A DNA stretch of 64,000 bases from Monodelphis domestica. Taxonomy: Eukaryota > Chordata > Mammalia > Didelphimorphia > Didelphidae. The stretch covers positions 16,406,383-16,470,382 of the forward strand of contig NC_077235.1 of assembly GCF_027887165.1 (NCBI RefSeq), in the 5' to 3' direction. The translations under genes and the position numbers were made by a program. Under the pieces are notes generated by a model. It was not told where the DNA came from. It saw only the letters and a program-made list of their open reading frames with translations, and searched no databases. Shown here in pieces: positions 1-11,892 of the stretch; position 1 is the first letter of the stretch; every line of letters begins with the position of its first letter.

Positions 1-104
1 GATTGGTCAAATTCAAGGCCAATCCTTCTCAGGAAATAAGAGGGAGGGAACCTTGTAGTATGCTGGGAGATATAGTCCCGTAGGCCACAACCATTGAATA
101 CCCA
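1..104. repeat. Palindromic promoter-like unit, right part only
   Basis: The window opens inside a unit. The last CCAAT pair (GATTGGTC ... GGCCAATC) and the right inverted end with TGCTGGGAGATATAGTCC are present. Confidence 0.75.
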
Positions 105-229
105 CCGGATCTCTCTATGTAGAAGGAGACATAGACAGCTAGACTGACACACAGATTATTTGATCTGTTATTCTGTCTATTCGCCTACTGGTTCTTATGT
201 CTGTCAGCCTGTCTGTGTTTCTTTTGTGG

Positions 230-546
230 GTTTTCAAGTGTAGTGACAGCCTCTGGAACTACAAGCCCCATTGTGCCCCAGGGATCTGTACCTTTTGAGT
301 CCTGGCTTGGGATTGGTCCGGAATTAGACCAATCCTGTGGTTGGGGAGGGACAATACCCATGGCCCCTCCTTAGCCCAGAATTGGTCCATCTCTTTAGCA
401 ATCACGCACAGTAAAGTAGGGAGCATCATTCCTCACCCAGCCTAGGATTAGTGCAATTCAAGACCAATCCCAACCAGGAAAGATGGGGGAGGGACCCCTG
501 GAGCACACTGGGGAATGCAGTTCCTCAGGGGACAACCTAAGAAGAG
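230..546. repeat. Palindromic promoter-like unit (317 bp)
   Basis: The unit opens GTTTTCAAG and has the ZNF143-like ACTACAAGCCCC at its left end. The right inverted end is degraded (ACCTAAGAAGAG). Confidence 0.78.
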
Positions 547-866
547 CAAAACTATATCTTGCTCTATATCCATGTAGACTGAGAGATGGACAAGGGGACC
601 GAAGGACAGGACGACTGACAGACATAAAGCTTTGTTTATCTGTTTCTCTGTCTTACTGCATTCCTGTCTATGTACCTGTCAGTCTGTCTATCTGTCTGTT
701 CATCAGTCCTCTCTGGGTATCTGTCTCTATATAAGTAAGTATGTGTGTTTCTGTCTATGTATGCATCTGTTTATCTGTCGATCTCCAGTGTCTGTCAATC
801 TGTCTGTCCATTGGTCTGTCCCTCTATGGAATTCATCAATCAGTCGATCTTTCCCATTCTTCTTCT
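547..866. repeat. GACA then TGTC/TATC block
   Basis: A short purine part (577-625) is followed by pyrimidine TGTC repeats up to the exon-like segment. Related blocks lie at 11893-12205, 15993-16305, 34271-34588 and 42919-43236. Confidence 0.75.
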
Positions 867-869
867 CAG

Positions 870-1011
870 CTGTCCACCCTAGAAAATCGGAACAAGTGGT
901 TGCTGGCAAGCAAAGCATATGATGGTGTCCCTGTGATGTTCAGGTGCCTCAGAAGATGTATTTGGTTCAAGATTGGAGGGGGAGTGGCAGACCTCTACTT
1001 TGGCCAGTGAG
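870..1011 (+). other. 142-nt exon-like segment, copy 1
   Basis: A pyrimidine tract and CAG (867-869) precede it and GAG/GTGAGT (donor at 1012) follows. One frame is open for 46 codons and ends in TGA two bases before the donor. I recognise no protein family. Confidence 0.4.
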
Positions 1012-1120
1012 GTGAGTGGCTGTGGCAGACTGCATGATGGGTCCAAACCCTTTTTCTTTGACTCTTCCATGAGGCGCTGGAAGTCTTGAATAGGAAAGCA
1101 AGGAATCAATAGCTCAGAGG

Positions 1121-1440
1121 CTAAGCTCCTTTTCCAATTTTTGGCCACTCCAAAGAGAGCAGCTATCAATATTCTTGGTCAAGCCTTTTTCCTTATTATG
1201 GGTATGTGGTAGAAACCCTGTAGTTCAATGGCTGGATCAAAAGGCAGACCATCTTGTAGAGCCCTCTGGGCAGAGTTCCAAATTGCCCTCCAGAATGGTT
1301 GGATCAATTCACCACTCCAGCAACAATGCCTTCATGTCCCGACTTTGCCTCATCTCCTCAAGCATTCATTATATTCCCTTGCTGTCATGTTAGCCAATCT
1401 GTGTAGCCTCCATTTTCAAGAGGAGACACATTCTCATTGA
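1121..1440 (-). mobile_element. Antisense LINE-1 3' fragment
   Basis: Read on the minus strand this resembles diverged LINE-1 ORF2 C-terminal sequence (the AKNWK and PSSIH regions). It directly precedes block B. Confidence 0.75.
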
Positions 1441-1888
1441 TACTTTGCATCAGAGTTACACCATTATTGGATAGATTCAAACTTTGAAACACCAGGCAGA
1501 GTCACCTATTAGTTGTTCGGGATTGGCAGAGGTACTGCTTACTCAAATGACAAAAAGGGGTCCCAGGACTGATGTTCGTCTAAACCCAATAGCAAGAATG
1601 CAAGTTGCAACGTTCCATTCACTGTATCAGTCTTGGCCATTAAATTTTTCAAATGTGCTAGGTAAAATGGAGAATCCTCTTCCTAGTGCTGGAATCTTTC
1701 AAACTGTGAATTTCTCTATAATTGTTCTTTCAAAAGTAACATCCTTGAACCTGTTAACTTGGAAATAATGCCGAGCTATCAATTAGTCATAAAAACCCAA
1801 GTCTTTAACCACAATTTCACCTTCAAAACAATTTTGAAATTCATATTTAAAAGTTTCAAACACACACTCACAGACACAGACTCACATA

Positions 1889-1930
<42 letters not shown>

Positions 1931-2019
1931 CCCAACCTAACTTTGGGCAGGTTGGGATGTTCGGGATTGAAAAACTGTTTTCATTCCCCTTGAGCTGCTG
2001 AACAAATATAATCATGCCA
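1441..2019. repeat. Array block B
   Basis: The recognition sequence is ACCAGGCAGAGTCACCTATT near 1490-1510, and a CA array lies at 1892-1926. No gene is seen. The block ends abruptly at the LINE-1. Confidence 0.7.
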
Positions 2020-4271
2020 ATGGAAAATTGGAAGACACTGTGGGAGAGATTAGGAATTGATCAACACCTCACACCCTACACCAAGATAAATTCAAAATGG
2101 ATGAATGACTTAAACATAAAGAAGGAAACCATAAGTAAATTGGGTAAACACAGAATAGTATACATGTCAGACCTTTGGGAGGTGTTAAAAGGGAATCACT
2201 TTAAAAGACTGATATATATTAATTTAAGGTCGCCAAGGAATCAGCTATGTAATTCCTAAATGAAAAACTCAAGTCAGCCGTCAGCCTTTTTTGGAGTTTA
2301 ATTACAATAGGAGCAAGAAAGGAATTAGAGATAGAGAGAAAGAAAAAGGGAGAGAAGGGAATAGGGCTTAAATACCCCTTCTGTTTAGGCTGGGCCAAAA
2401 GCCCAAGCCCTTAGATAGCTGAGGCAAAGAAAAGAGATCAGTCCCTATCACTCACGTGACCAAAATGGAGAAACAGTCTCAGAGGCCCCCACCTTCAGCT
2501 TCCTTCAGCGCAAGCTTCTCCGAGTCCACTGCAAACTCCTCCACTACCTCAAGTCTCCAGACCCTCCTGTCTTTAAGGAAACCATCCAAGTTCCTCCTCT
2601 CAGTTCTCCCATCTACCAATCACTGTTCATCAATTTCCCTGTGCCAATGGAGGCTCTAGCTTAACCCAGGACCGCCCAGAGGTTTCTGGCTTTTGCACAT
2701 GTCTGTTGAAGGTCATATTTTCAAATGATTAAATCTTTGATCTAGGCTGCAGCCCTTACTCAATCCTGTTAGGACTGAATAGGGTGGAGATTTATTCCAA
2801 GTATCTCCATTGTATCAATTCTAAAATCAATCATGATTCAAAGAAATTCCTGTTCTATGCTTAAGCATAGGTCAAAGTCCTTTCCATTGTTCAGCAAAAG
2901 GTTTCTGTCCTAAAGTAATCTGAAAAAGGGAAGAGAAGGAACCTCCCATGCCAATGGGGTTCCCATTCCAATAGACTATCAGTAAGAAATTTTCCAAGTA
3001 TGAAATATCCCAATGGTGAAATTTCCAACATTTATAAGTCTAAGGAATTTTGAGGTTTACAGAGGGGAAAGACTTTAAAACCAAGCAAGACATAGAAAGA
3101 ATCACAAAATGTAAAATAAATAATTTCGACTACATCAAATTAAAAAGCTTTTGTACAAACAAAACCAATGTAACTAAAATCAGAAGGAAAACAACAAATT
3201 GGGAAATAATCTTCATAAAAACCTCTGACAAAGGTTTAATTACTCAAATTTATAAAGAGCTAAATCAATTGTACAAAAAATCAAGCCATTCCCCAATTGA
3301 TAAATGGGCAAGGGACATGGATAGGCAGTATTCAGATAAAGAAATCAAAGCTATTAATAAGCACATGAAGAAGTGTTCTAAATCTCTTATAATCAGAGAG
3401 ATGCAAATCAAAACAACTCTGAGGTATCACCTCCCACCTAGCAGATTGGCTAACATGACAGCTATGGAAAGTAATGAATGCTGGAGGGGATGTGGCAAAG
3501 TAGGGACATTAATTCATTGATGGTGGAGTTGTGAACTGATCCAGCCATTCTGGAGGGCAATTTGAAACTATGCCCAAAGGGCGATAAAAGAATGTCTACC
3601 CTTTGATCCAGCCATAGCACTGCTGGGTCTGTACCCCAAAGAGATAATAATGAAAAAGACTTGTACAAGAATATTCATAGCTGCGCTCTTTGTGATGGCC
3701 AAAAATTGGAAAACGAGTGGATGCCCATCAATTGGGGAATGGCTGAACAAATTGTGGTATATGTTGGTGATGGAATACTATTGTGCTAAAAGGAATAATA
3801 AAGTGGAGGAATTCCATGGAGACTGGAACGACCTCCAGAAAAAGATGCAGAGTGAGAGGAGCAAAACCAGGGGAACATTGTACACAGAGACTAATACACT
3901 GTGGTATAATCGAACGTAATGGACTTCTCCATTAGTGGCGGTGTAATGTCCCTGAACAATCTGCAGGGATCTAGGAGAAAAAACACTATCCATAAGCAGA
4001 GAACAAACTGTGGGAGTAGAAACACCGAGGAAAAGCAACTGCCTGACTACAGCTGTTGAGGGGACATGACAGAGGAGAGACTCTAAACAAACACTGTAAT
4101 GCAAATATTAACATCATGGCAATGGGTTCGAATCAAGAACACATGTGATACCCAGTGGAATCACGCGTCGGATACGGGGGGTGGGGAGGAAGAAAAGAAA
4201 ATGATCTTTGTCTTTAATGAATAATGCATGGAAATGATCAAATAAACTACTATAAAATTTAAAAAAAAAAG
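2020..4271 (+). mobile_element. LINE-1 3' end (ORF2 C-terminus, 3' UTR, poly-A), 5'-truncated
   Basis: The plus strand carries the end of LINE-1 ORF2 in pieces: 2020-2182 and 3062-3940 read as ORF2 C-terminal protein (for example the segment ending GEWLNKLWYMLVMEYY at about 3740-3780). A 3' UTR follows and a poly-A run ends at 4271. The wording of the sequence matches marsupial LINE-1. It is interrupted by a solo LTR and carries stops, so it is dead. The array block to its left is B and to its right is G. Blocks C to E are missing here, so the insertion was joined to a deletion. Confidence 0.9.
2183..3061 (+). mobile_element. Solo LTR inserted in the LINE-1
   Basis: The 879-bp element starts TGTTAAAAGGG and ends GGTTTACA. 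GAGG on both sides (2179-2182 and 3062-3065) is a 4-bp target duplication, and removing the element restores a continuous LINE-1 reading (GGGAGGGGAAAGAC). A 4-bp duplication suggests a class I (gamma-type) retrovirus. Orientation is inferred from a TTAAATA box near 2370. Confidence 0.75.
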
Positions 4272-4580
4272 AATTTGGGCAACCTCTCTACCATATGGAA
4301 GAAATCGAGGAGCAGGGAAAGATGAGAGACATTGCTGCATCTACAAAGAAAATCACTGACAGGATACAATGAAGCTTAGGAAAGGAATCTTAGCCAAAGG
4401 CAAGGGTCTAAGAGAGGGGGGTGGTTACAGTGGGTACTGAAAAATGGTCCCTGCCAAGTGTGGATTTTCTTGGGAAAGCATCTCTTGATACAATAGGGGA
4501 GAGTACCTAACTAGGATTGTTATTCACCTGAGGGTCCCCCACTCAGTCTGAAACTGCTCACCTGGGATTCCCTCAGGGTG
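4272..4580. repeat. Array block G, 5' part missing
   Basis: It starts right after the LINE-1 poly-A at GAATTTGGGCAACC and leads into the left arm of the RNase H palindrome. Confidence 0.65.
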
Positions 4581-4689
4581 GATTTCCATGGGAACAGGGA
4601 ACAGGTACAATCTTTGGGGTCTCCAACCTACAAGCTACTCCTGAATCCTAGGCTTCACCAGATCCCACTAGGCCCCAAGTTTGGGCTTT

Positions 4690-5080
4690 CTAGATTCCAT
4701 GTTGACACACCTTATTGCTGATGCTGTGAATACATTCACTGCATCAAATCAGGAAAAACCAGAAACTGTATTTGCCAATGGTGGCCTATTAATGCAGGCA
4801 CAGTATTGTTTTTTGCAGAATACAGAATTCCTTGAAGTTTTGAAGATCATAGTACAGACTAGTAAATTCCTATGTGATTCCTTGTCTGTTGTTTATCTGG
4901 TTATTTGTTAAACAGCTGTAAAAATTAAAAGGAATGCAAGATGCAGAACCTATTCTGTTGATTGACACCACCGTGAATCCTATCTTGCAAAGACAAGGTT
5001 AAAATTTTAGAACACACTTTTGCTCTCACACCAATCTCTCTATTCCCTTCTCTGAGGTAATGTCAGAGGTTAATAGCCCT
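4690..5080 (+). pseudogene. Decayed retroviral RNase H, copy 1
   Basis: Plus-strand translation in shifting frames matches the RNase H of the provirus in this window: DAVNTFTAS (provirus DAVNVFTDAS), FLCDSLSVVYLV (IICDSLYVVNLV) and SHTNLSIPFSE (SHTNLPGPLSE), in the same order. The first catalytic Asp is gone and stops occur. Arms at about 4580-4712 and 5085-5225 are inverted copies of each other, so the fragment sits in a palindrome. Confidence 0.8.
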
Positions 5081-5225
5081 CCCGGTGTTCCTATTGTCAG
5101 CCTGTAATCAAGAAGCCCCAAACTTGTGGCATAGTGGGATCTGGTGTAGCCTGGGTTTATGGAGGATCTTATAGGTTGGAGACCCCAAAGTTTTCTACTT
5201 GTTCCCTGATCCCATGGGAATCCAG

Positions 5226-5832
5226 AGAGATAGAGACAGACAAACAGAAAGACAGATAGGCAGGCCGACTGGCAGATGGGTAGTCAGATAGGTAGGAGGG
5301 CAGATAGACGGATATAGAGATGGCACATAGAGAGACACATAGTCAGATACAGACAGAGAGATAGACAGGCAGGCAGACAGATCGAGAGATAAATAGATAG
5401 GAAGATAGAACAAAAAGACATAGAATCAGAAACAGACAGAATGAGATATACTCAGAGACATTGAAAGATTAATAGAACAACAGAATATTGGAGAGAGAAA
5501 CAAACGGACAGACAGAGACAGATAGATGGAAGGACAGACCTAGGGAAGATGGAATGTAGAGACAGACAGACTGAGAGAGACACAGAATGTCAGGCAGATG
5601 GATAGACAGACAGGGATAGACAGATAGCAATAGAGATAGATCAATAGACTGAAATATAAAAAGAATGATAGAGAAAGGGACTGTCAGACATTCAGAAAGA
5701 CTGACAGATGGACTAGTTTCTCTGTCATTTTGTCTATCTGCCTGCCTGTCTATGTTCTATCAGACTGTCCTTCTGTCTGCATATCCCACCTGGCTATATC
5801 TATGTGTTCATGTGTTTATGGATGTATGTATG

Positions 5833-5915
<83 letters not shown>

Positions 5916-5990
5916 ATCTTTATGTATCTGTCAACGTAGTCTGTGTATCTATCTGCCTACCTGTTTGTGCAATGGTCAATCAATGTGTAT
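5226..5990. repeat. GACA/GATA block, then TC and TGTC block
   Basis: Purine repeats fill 5226-5710. Pyrimidine repeats follow, with a pure TC array at 5836-5913. Confidence 0.85.
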
Positions 5991-5994
5991 GTCG

Positions 5995-6248
5995 TTTGTG
6001 TGGAGTCCCGCATTGGGATTGGTCTCGCAATGGACCAATCCCCTGTTTGGGGAGGGTCAATGTCCATGGTCCCTCCTTAGTATTGTTCCATTTTAAAACC
6101 AATCCCATGAAAGGAAAATGTGCATCATCCCTTGCCCAGAATAGCATTCCTCAAATTCAAGAACAATCCCTCACCGGTAATAAGGGGTAGGGACCCCAGG
6201 AGCATGCTGGGAGATATAGTCCCCAAGCCACAACTCTTGAAAACCCAC
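5995..6248. repeat. Palindromic unit lacking its left end
   Basis: The left ZNF143-like arm is deleted. CCAAT pairs, the central box and the right end TTGAAAACC remain. Confidence 0.7.
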
Positions 6249-6395
6249 AAGATCTCACTCTATGAATCTATGTTGACGGAGAGATGGACAGCTGGACAGG
6301 CAGAAGTACTGACAGACAGATTATTTGATCTGTTATTCTGTGTATTCTGCTACTGGTTGGGACATCTGTCAGCCTTTCTGTGTCTCTTTCCTTGG

Positions 6396-6478
6396 TTTTG
6401 AAGTGTTGTGTCAACTTGGGGAACTACAACCCCCATTGTGCCCCTATAGTCCCTCCCCTTTGTGTTCAGCCCCTCCAA
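6396..6478. repeat. Palindromic unit, left end only
   Basis: This holds GTTTTGAAG and ACTACAACCCCCA, then breaks off into antisense LINE-1. Confidence 0.65.
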
Positions 6479-6484
6479 TATGCA

Positions 6485-6555
6485 ATCCTTCCCCTGCTGT
6501 AATATTAGCCAATCTGTGTAGCCTCCATTTTCAAGAGGAGACACATTATTATTGA
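6485..6555 (-). mobile_element. Short antisense LINE-1 remnant
   Basis: Only the last part of the antisense LINE-1 module (TAGCCAATCTGTGTAGCCTC) remains here, joined to a truncated palindromic unit on its left and block B on its right. Confidence 0.6.
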
Positions 6556-7001
6556 TACCTTGCATCACAGTGACCACATTATTGGATAGATTCACACTTT
6601 GAAACACCAGGCAGAGTCACCTATTAGTTGTTCGGGATTGGCAGAGGTACTGCTTACTCAAATGACAAAAAGGGGTCCCAGTACTGATGTTCGTCTAAAC
6701 CCAATAGCAGGAATGCAAGTTGCAATGTTCTGTGTAGACTATCGGTCTTGGCCATTAAATTTTGTAAATATGCTAGTTAAAATGGAGAATCCTCTTCCTA
6801 GTGCCAGAATCTCATAAACTGTGAATTTTTCTACCATTGTTTTTTCAAAAGTAACTTGGAAATAATGTTGAACATTCAAATAGTCAGGAGAACCCAAGGC
6901 TTTACCCATAATTTCATCTTCAAAACAAATTTGAAATTTAAATATAAAAGTTTCAAAATTGAAATTAGCTCAAAAATTCTCGAGATTAAAAATGAAACAC
7001 A

Positions 7002-7048
<47 letters not shown>

Positions 7049-7150
7049 CCAACCTAACTTTTGGGAGGTTGGGGAGCGAGGGATTGGAAAACCGTTTTCA
7101 TTCCCCTTTAACTACTGAACAAAATATAATCATGCCAGTCTGTAGACCAA
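6556..7150. repeat. Array block B
   Basis: It holds the same landmarks and a CA array at 7003-7044. It differs from other copies by an extra segment (about 6955-6995) also found at 53535-53575. Confidence 0.7.
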
Positions 7151-8644
7151 AATGATTGTTAAATTAATCCCCATATTCTAGGCCTTGCCTTTATGAGGAT
7201 TTCATCATAGGATGACAGAACATTTGATCTAACAAGAGAAAAGTGGGAAGTAACTTCAAATGGGGGAGAAAAGCTCCCTAATTTGGAATATTAATACCAG
7301 GTAGAAGTTGGTAATGACCAGCAGTCAGCTATAGATCTTGATAGACACTTAGCTGAGCCAATCCCAAGCCCTTCCATTGGCCCTTGTGACTGTATCCTAA
7401 CCCATTTTCCTCCATAGCATTTCTTTTCCCCACGATCTTTCCATAGAATTCACCTATAGATCTCAATTCTCTCTCGCCATGCTAAGATTATCTTTCTTAC
7501 TACCAATTCCTTCTAGGCTCCATCATTTCTTTCCTAACGTCTTCTGATTCGACTTTGAGACAACCCAGCACTCTGGAATCTTTGCTGTGACTTCTCCAAT
7601 GGACAGATGTTCCTTTCCATTCTCTTAACAAGGAAAAATGCTCCTATTTTCAACTTTCCTTCTTCAACCAAGTCTGGGGACTAACTCAGTCCTTTCTAGG
7701 TTCTCTACTTATAGGGCCTTGGCTCCAGGTAAATAGAATTCTCAGGGGAGATCAAATGGCCAGTTTTCCCTCTGCTGTAGAAATATTTCTAAAGTTATTG
7801 AAAATGCAGGACACAGTCCTTCACCGGATACCGTATCTGGGGGACTCCTTCAGATGTCTCCTAAGATGTCTCCTTGAGCACTTCTTTAGATTCTGGGCTG
7901 GAGAAAAATCTGTTCCAGGATTTTTGCTCCCAGGAAACATCTTGAGGTAAACCTTCCCTTTCATAGGTTTTCATATCTTCACCCCCAGGCCAGAACTGGG
8001 GGGGGGGGATAAAATCTAGGGCATTCTAGAAATATCTTAGGAGTTTCCCAGGTGGGGAATTCCTTTGTCTATTAGCAGTCATGTTCCAATGATCATCAGA
8101 AATAATGGGAACAAAGTCATTAGTTCTCTCCACTTCAAAAGGAAAATCAGTTCTCAGTATTCCCTGGTCTTTTCAAACAAAACCTTATCTATTGAAATGG
8201 TTGCACTCTGGAAATTGACCTTCAAAATGCCCCAAATCAGGTTATAATGGATGATGCTTTTCCTTTTTCAAAAACTCAAACTGGTAACATTTTTGCTCCA
8301 AAAACAAAACTTAGGGTTACTAAGGAAAAGGTTCAAAATTTCCTCTAACTAGGAGCACCTCTACTATTCCTTCTTTTTTTCATTTTTTACTCTAATTTCC
8401 TTTGGGCTGCCAATTTGCCTTTCTATTCTCCTTGCCTCAAAGCACTTTGGCCTATGGCTAAAGCTGCTCCTAGAGAGGAAATTTGAGGCTCAATTAAAAA
8501 ATGTTCAGGGTTTCTTTAGCATTGAAAGCAAAACCTTTTCCCCCATATTTCGTGTCCTTTGACAATTGAAAAACCAGTCAGGTACATAGTTGCCCATGCT
8601 CAAATGAACTTTCTTTACTCCAGAAATCACACACACACACACAT
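7150..8644. repeat. Array block C/D
   Basis: No gene is seen. It ends in a very short CA array (8631-8642) and then an unplaced segment instead of block E. Confidence 0.65.
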
Positions 8645-9053
8645 GTCAACATAGAAATCTAGAGAGCCCCAGTTTATTTAGTTTGAGTGTAGAAACCCCA
8701 GGTTTTGACCTTGTCACAGGAGAGGTTTCCCCCTGAGGGAAGGTCCCTCTTCAGCAGACTGAACTTCCTGGTAGTTTGGGTGGGAACAGCTAATTCCATC
8801 CAATATTAAGCATCCCTTTTGTCCCAATGGTTTCTTCCCCCTGGGCTAAGGTCCATGACCAAGGTGACCCAGCCCTAGGCTGAGTCTTTCCCTTTTGTGT
8901 CCATTGTAGGGCCCCAGCCCCTCCTATTATTCCTGTCTGGAACTCTTCATTTTCCTTTCTTACCATTGTAAAGTCAATCAACTGTCCCTCTAATCCTAAA
9001 GCGCCCAGGTCACCTTGAGTGGTATATAGGCTCCCCAAGTTCTTTTGTTCTTT
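8645..9053. other. Single-copy segment of unknown origin
   Basis: Unlike its surroundings this stretch has no second copy in the window. The minus strand is open for about 100 codons (9107-8790) with no family I recognise. It sits where blocks E to G would be expected. Confidence 0.4.
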
Positions 9054-9124
9054 GGAGTCCATCCTGAGTCCCTGGAGCATGCTGGGAGATGCAGTCCTCC
9101 AAGCCACTACCCTTGAAAAGCCAT
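9054..9124. repeat. Palindromic unit, right end only
   Basis: This right arm (GAGCATGCTGGGAGATGCAG ... CTTGAAAAG) is joined on its left to the unplaced segment 8645-9053. Confidence 0.65.
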
Positions 9125-9264
9125 ATTATCTCTGTTTCTATGAAAACGGAGAGATGGACAACTGGACAGACAGAAGGACTGACAGACAGATTAGTTGCTA
9201 TGATATTCTGTCTATCTGCCTGCTGTTTAGTGCATGTATCGGTCTGTCCATCTATCTTTTGAGG

Positions 9265-9580
9265 GTTTTCAAGTGTTGTGACCTCCTGGGGAACTACAAC
9301 CCCCAGTGCGCTCCAGGAGTCCCACCCCTTTGAGTCCTGCCTTGGGATTCCTCCCGAATTCGACCAATCCCGAGTTACGAGAGGGACAAAGCGAATGGCC
9401 TCTCCTGAGCCCAGGATTGATCCATTTATAAGCCAATCACACACAACAGTAGCGAGGAATATCCCTATCCCTGCCTCGGTCCAATTCAAGACCAATCCCT
9501 CCCAGGAAATGAGATGGAGGGACTGCTGGAGAACACTGCAGTGTGCAGTTCCTCAGGGCACAAGGCTACAAAACACATTC
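9265..9580. repeat. Palindromic promoter-like unit; left junction of tandem copy 1
   Basis: The left arm carries ACTACAACCCCCAGTGCGC. The boundary of the 4.1-kb duplication falls within this unit near 9351. Confidence 0.8.
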
Positions 9581-9675
9581 TATCTCTAGCTCTATATCCA
9601 TATAGACTGAGAGATGGCCAAGGGGACAGACAGACAGGAGGACTGACAGACAGAGACCTTCGTCAAAGGTCAATG

Positions 9676-9830
9676 GCATTCCCGGTTTCCCTATTGTCAA
9701 CCTGGAATCTAGAAGCCCCAACCTTGTGGCCCAGTGGGATTGGTGTAGCCTGGGTTTCCGGAGGAGCTTGTAGTTTGGAGACCCCAAAGTTTTGTACTTG
9801 TTCCCTGATCCCGTGAGAATCCAGAGAGAT
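9676..9830. repeat. Inverted arm without RNase H
   Basis: The GTCAACCTGGAATC ... GTTCCCTGATCC arm stands alone here after a palindromic unit and leads into a GACA block. Equivalent lone arms lie at 13776-13930, 17876-18030, 21876-22022 and 51566-51722. Confidence 0.7.
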
Positions 9831-10655
9831 AGAGACAGACAAACAGAAAGACAAATAGGCAGGCAGACTGGCAGGTGGGTAGTCAGATAGGTAGGAGGGA
9901 AGATAGACGGATATAGAGATAGCACATAGAGAGACACATAGTCAGACACAGACAGAGATAGACAGGGGGAGAGACAGACAGATAGAGAGATAAATAGATA
10001 GGAAGATAGAATGAAGAGTCAAAGAAACAGAAACAGACAGAATGAGAGATAGTCAGAGACACTGAAAGATTAATAGAACATCAGAATATCAGAGAGTAAA
10101 ACAGAGGGACAGACAGAGACAGATAGACGGAAGGACAGACCTAGGGAAGATGGAATGGAGAGACAGACAGACTGAGAGGTACACAGAAAGTCAAGCAGAT
10201 GGATAGACAGGCCAACAGTGATAAACAGATAGCAAGATAGATAGATAGATAGATAGATAGATACAGTTAGATCAATAGATTGATATATGGACAGAATGAG
10301 AGAAAAACGAACTGACAGACACAGACAGACAGATCGACAGACATACAGAAAGACTGACATATGGACTAGTGTCTCTGTCATTTTGTCTATCTGTCTGTCT
10401 TTCTGTGTGTCTATCATCCTGTCTTTCAGTCTGCAAGACCCATTGGGCAATATCTATGTGTCCATGTGTTTATGGATATATGTGCGTATTTCTCTCTCTC
10501 TCTCACTCTCTGTCTGTCTGTCTATCTGTCTATCTATCTAACGATCTATCGATGTATCTATCGATCTATCGATCTATCTATGTCTTTGTGTTCCTATCGG
10601 TGTAGTTTATGTATCTATCTGCCTGCTTGTTTTTGCATGGATCACACTGTGTGTA
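9831..10655. repeat. GACA/GATA block facing a TGTC/TATC block
   Basis: The purine half (9831-10365, GATA array at 10236-10263) meets the pyrimidine half near 10366. The twin lies at 13931-14755. Confidence 0.85.
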
Positions 10656-10667
10656 TGTCATTTGTGT

Positions 10668-10985
10668 GTTTTAAAGTGTTGTGACATCCTGGGGAACTAC
10701 AACTCCCAATGTGACCTAGTGGTAACATCCCTTTGAGTCCTGGCTTGGGATTGGTCTTGCATTGGACCAATCCTGTGTTGGGGGATGGACTTTGTCTGTG
10801 GTCCCTCCTTAGCATGGGATTGGTCCATCTCAAAACCAATCCCATGAAAGGGAAATGGGCATCATCTCTTACCCAGCAGGGGACTGGTCAAATTCAAGGC
10901 CAATCCTTCTCAGGAAATAAGAGGGAGGGAACCTTGTAGTATGCTGGGAGATATAGTCCCGTAGGCCACAACCATTGAATACCCA
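10668..10985. repeat. Palindromic promoter-like unit (318 bp)
   Basis: ACTACAACTCCCA in the left arm is close to the ZNF143 consensus. The first CCAAT pair is GATTGGTCTTGCATTGGACC followed by AATC. Confidence 0.82.
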
Positions 10986-11110
10986 CCGGATCTCTCTATG
11001 TAGAAGGAGACATGGACAGCTAGACTGACCCACAGATTATTTGATGTGTTATTCTGTCTATTCGCCTACTGGTTCTTATGTCTGTCAGCCTGTCTGTGTT
11101 TCTTTTGTGG

Positions 11111-11428
11111 GTTTTGAAGTGTAGTGACAGCCTCGGGAACTACAAGCCCCATTGTGCCCCAGGGATCTGTACCTTTTGAGTCCTGGCTTGGGATTGGTCC
11201 AGAATTCGACCAATCCTGTGGTCGGGGAGGGACAATACCCATTGTCCCTTCTTAGCCCAGAATTGGTCCATCTCTTTAGCAATCAGGCACAGTAAAGTAG
11301 GGAGCATCATTTGTCACCCAGCCTAGGATTAGTCCAATTCAAGACCAATCCCTCATTGGAAATAAGTGTTAGGGACCTCTGGAGCACAGTGGGTAATGTA
11401 GTCCCCTAGGCCACAACCCTTGAAAACC
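11111..11428. repeat. Palindromic promoter-like unit (318 bp)
   Basis: The left arm has ACTACAAGCCCC. The right end, CTTGAAAACCC, is the intact form of the site used by the provirus. Confidence 0.82.
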
Positions 11429-11573
11429 CACAGGATCTCTGTATGAATCTATGTAGAATGAGAGATGGACATCTGGACAGAGAGAAGGACTGATAGACAG
11501 AGTATTTGATCTGTTACTCTGTCTATTTGCCTACTGGTTGGTCCATCTATCAATCTCTCTGTCTCTTTTGTGG

Positions 11574-11892
11574 GTTTTCAAGTATTCTGAAAGGCTGGGG
11601 AACTACAACCCCCATTGTGCCCCAGGAATCACTCCCTTTTCAGTCCTGGCTTAGGATTGGTCCGGAACTGGACAAATCCTGTGGTGGGGGCGGGACAATG
11701 CCCATGGCCCCTCCTTAGCCCAGGATTGGTCCACCTAAAGACCAATCACACAAAGGAAAGTAGGGAGCCTCATTTATAACCCAGCCTAGGAATGGACCAA
11801 TTCAAGACCAATCCTGCCCAGGAAAGATGGGGGAGGGACTCTTTGAGCTAACTGGGGGATGCAGTTCCTCAGTCCACAACCCAGGAAAAGCC
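11574..11892. repeat. Palindromic promoter-like unit with GC box (319 bp)
   Basis: The central box is GGGGGCGGGAC, an Sp1-type GC box, between inverted CCAAT pairs. Confidence 0.82.

Noticed and set aside
5665-6096. Open frames rich in Leu-Ser, Cys-Leu-Ser and Tyr-Leu-Ser-Ile repeats across the window
   Set aside because: They are translations of TC, TGTC and TATC repeats. Several frames and both strands are open at once and composition is low-complexity, so they are not genes.
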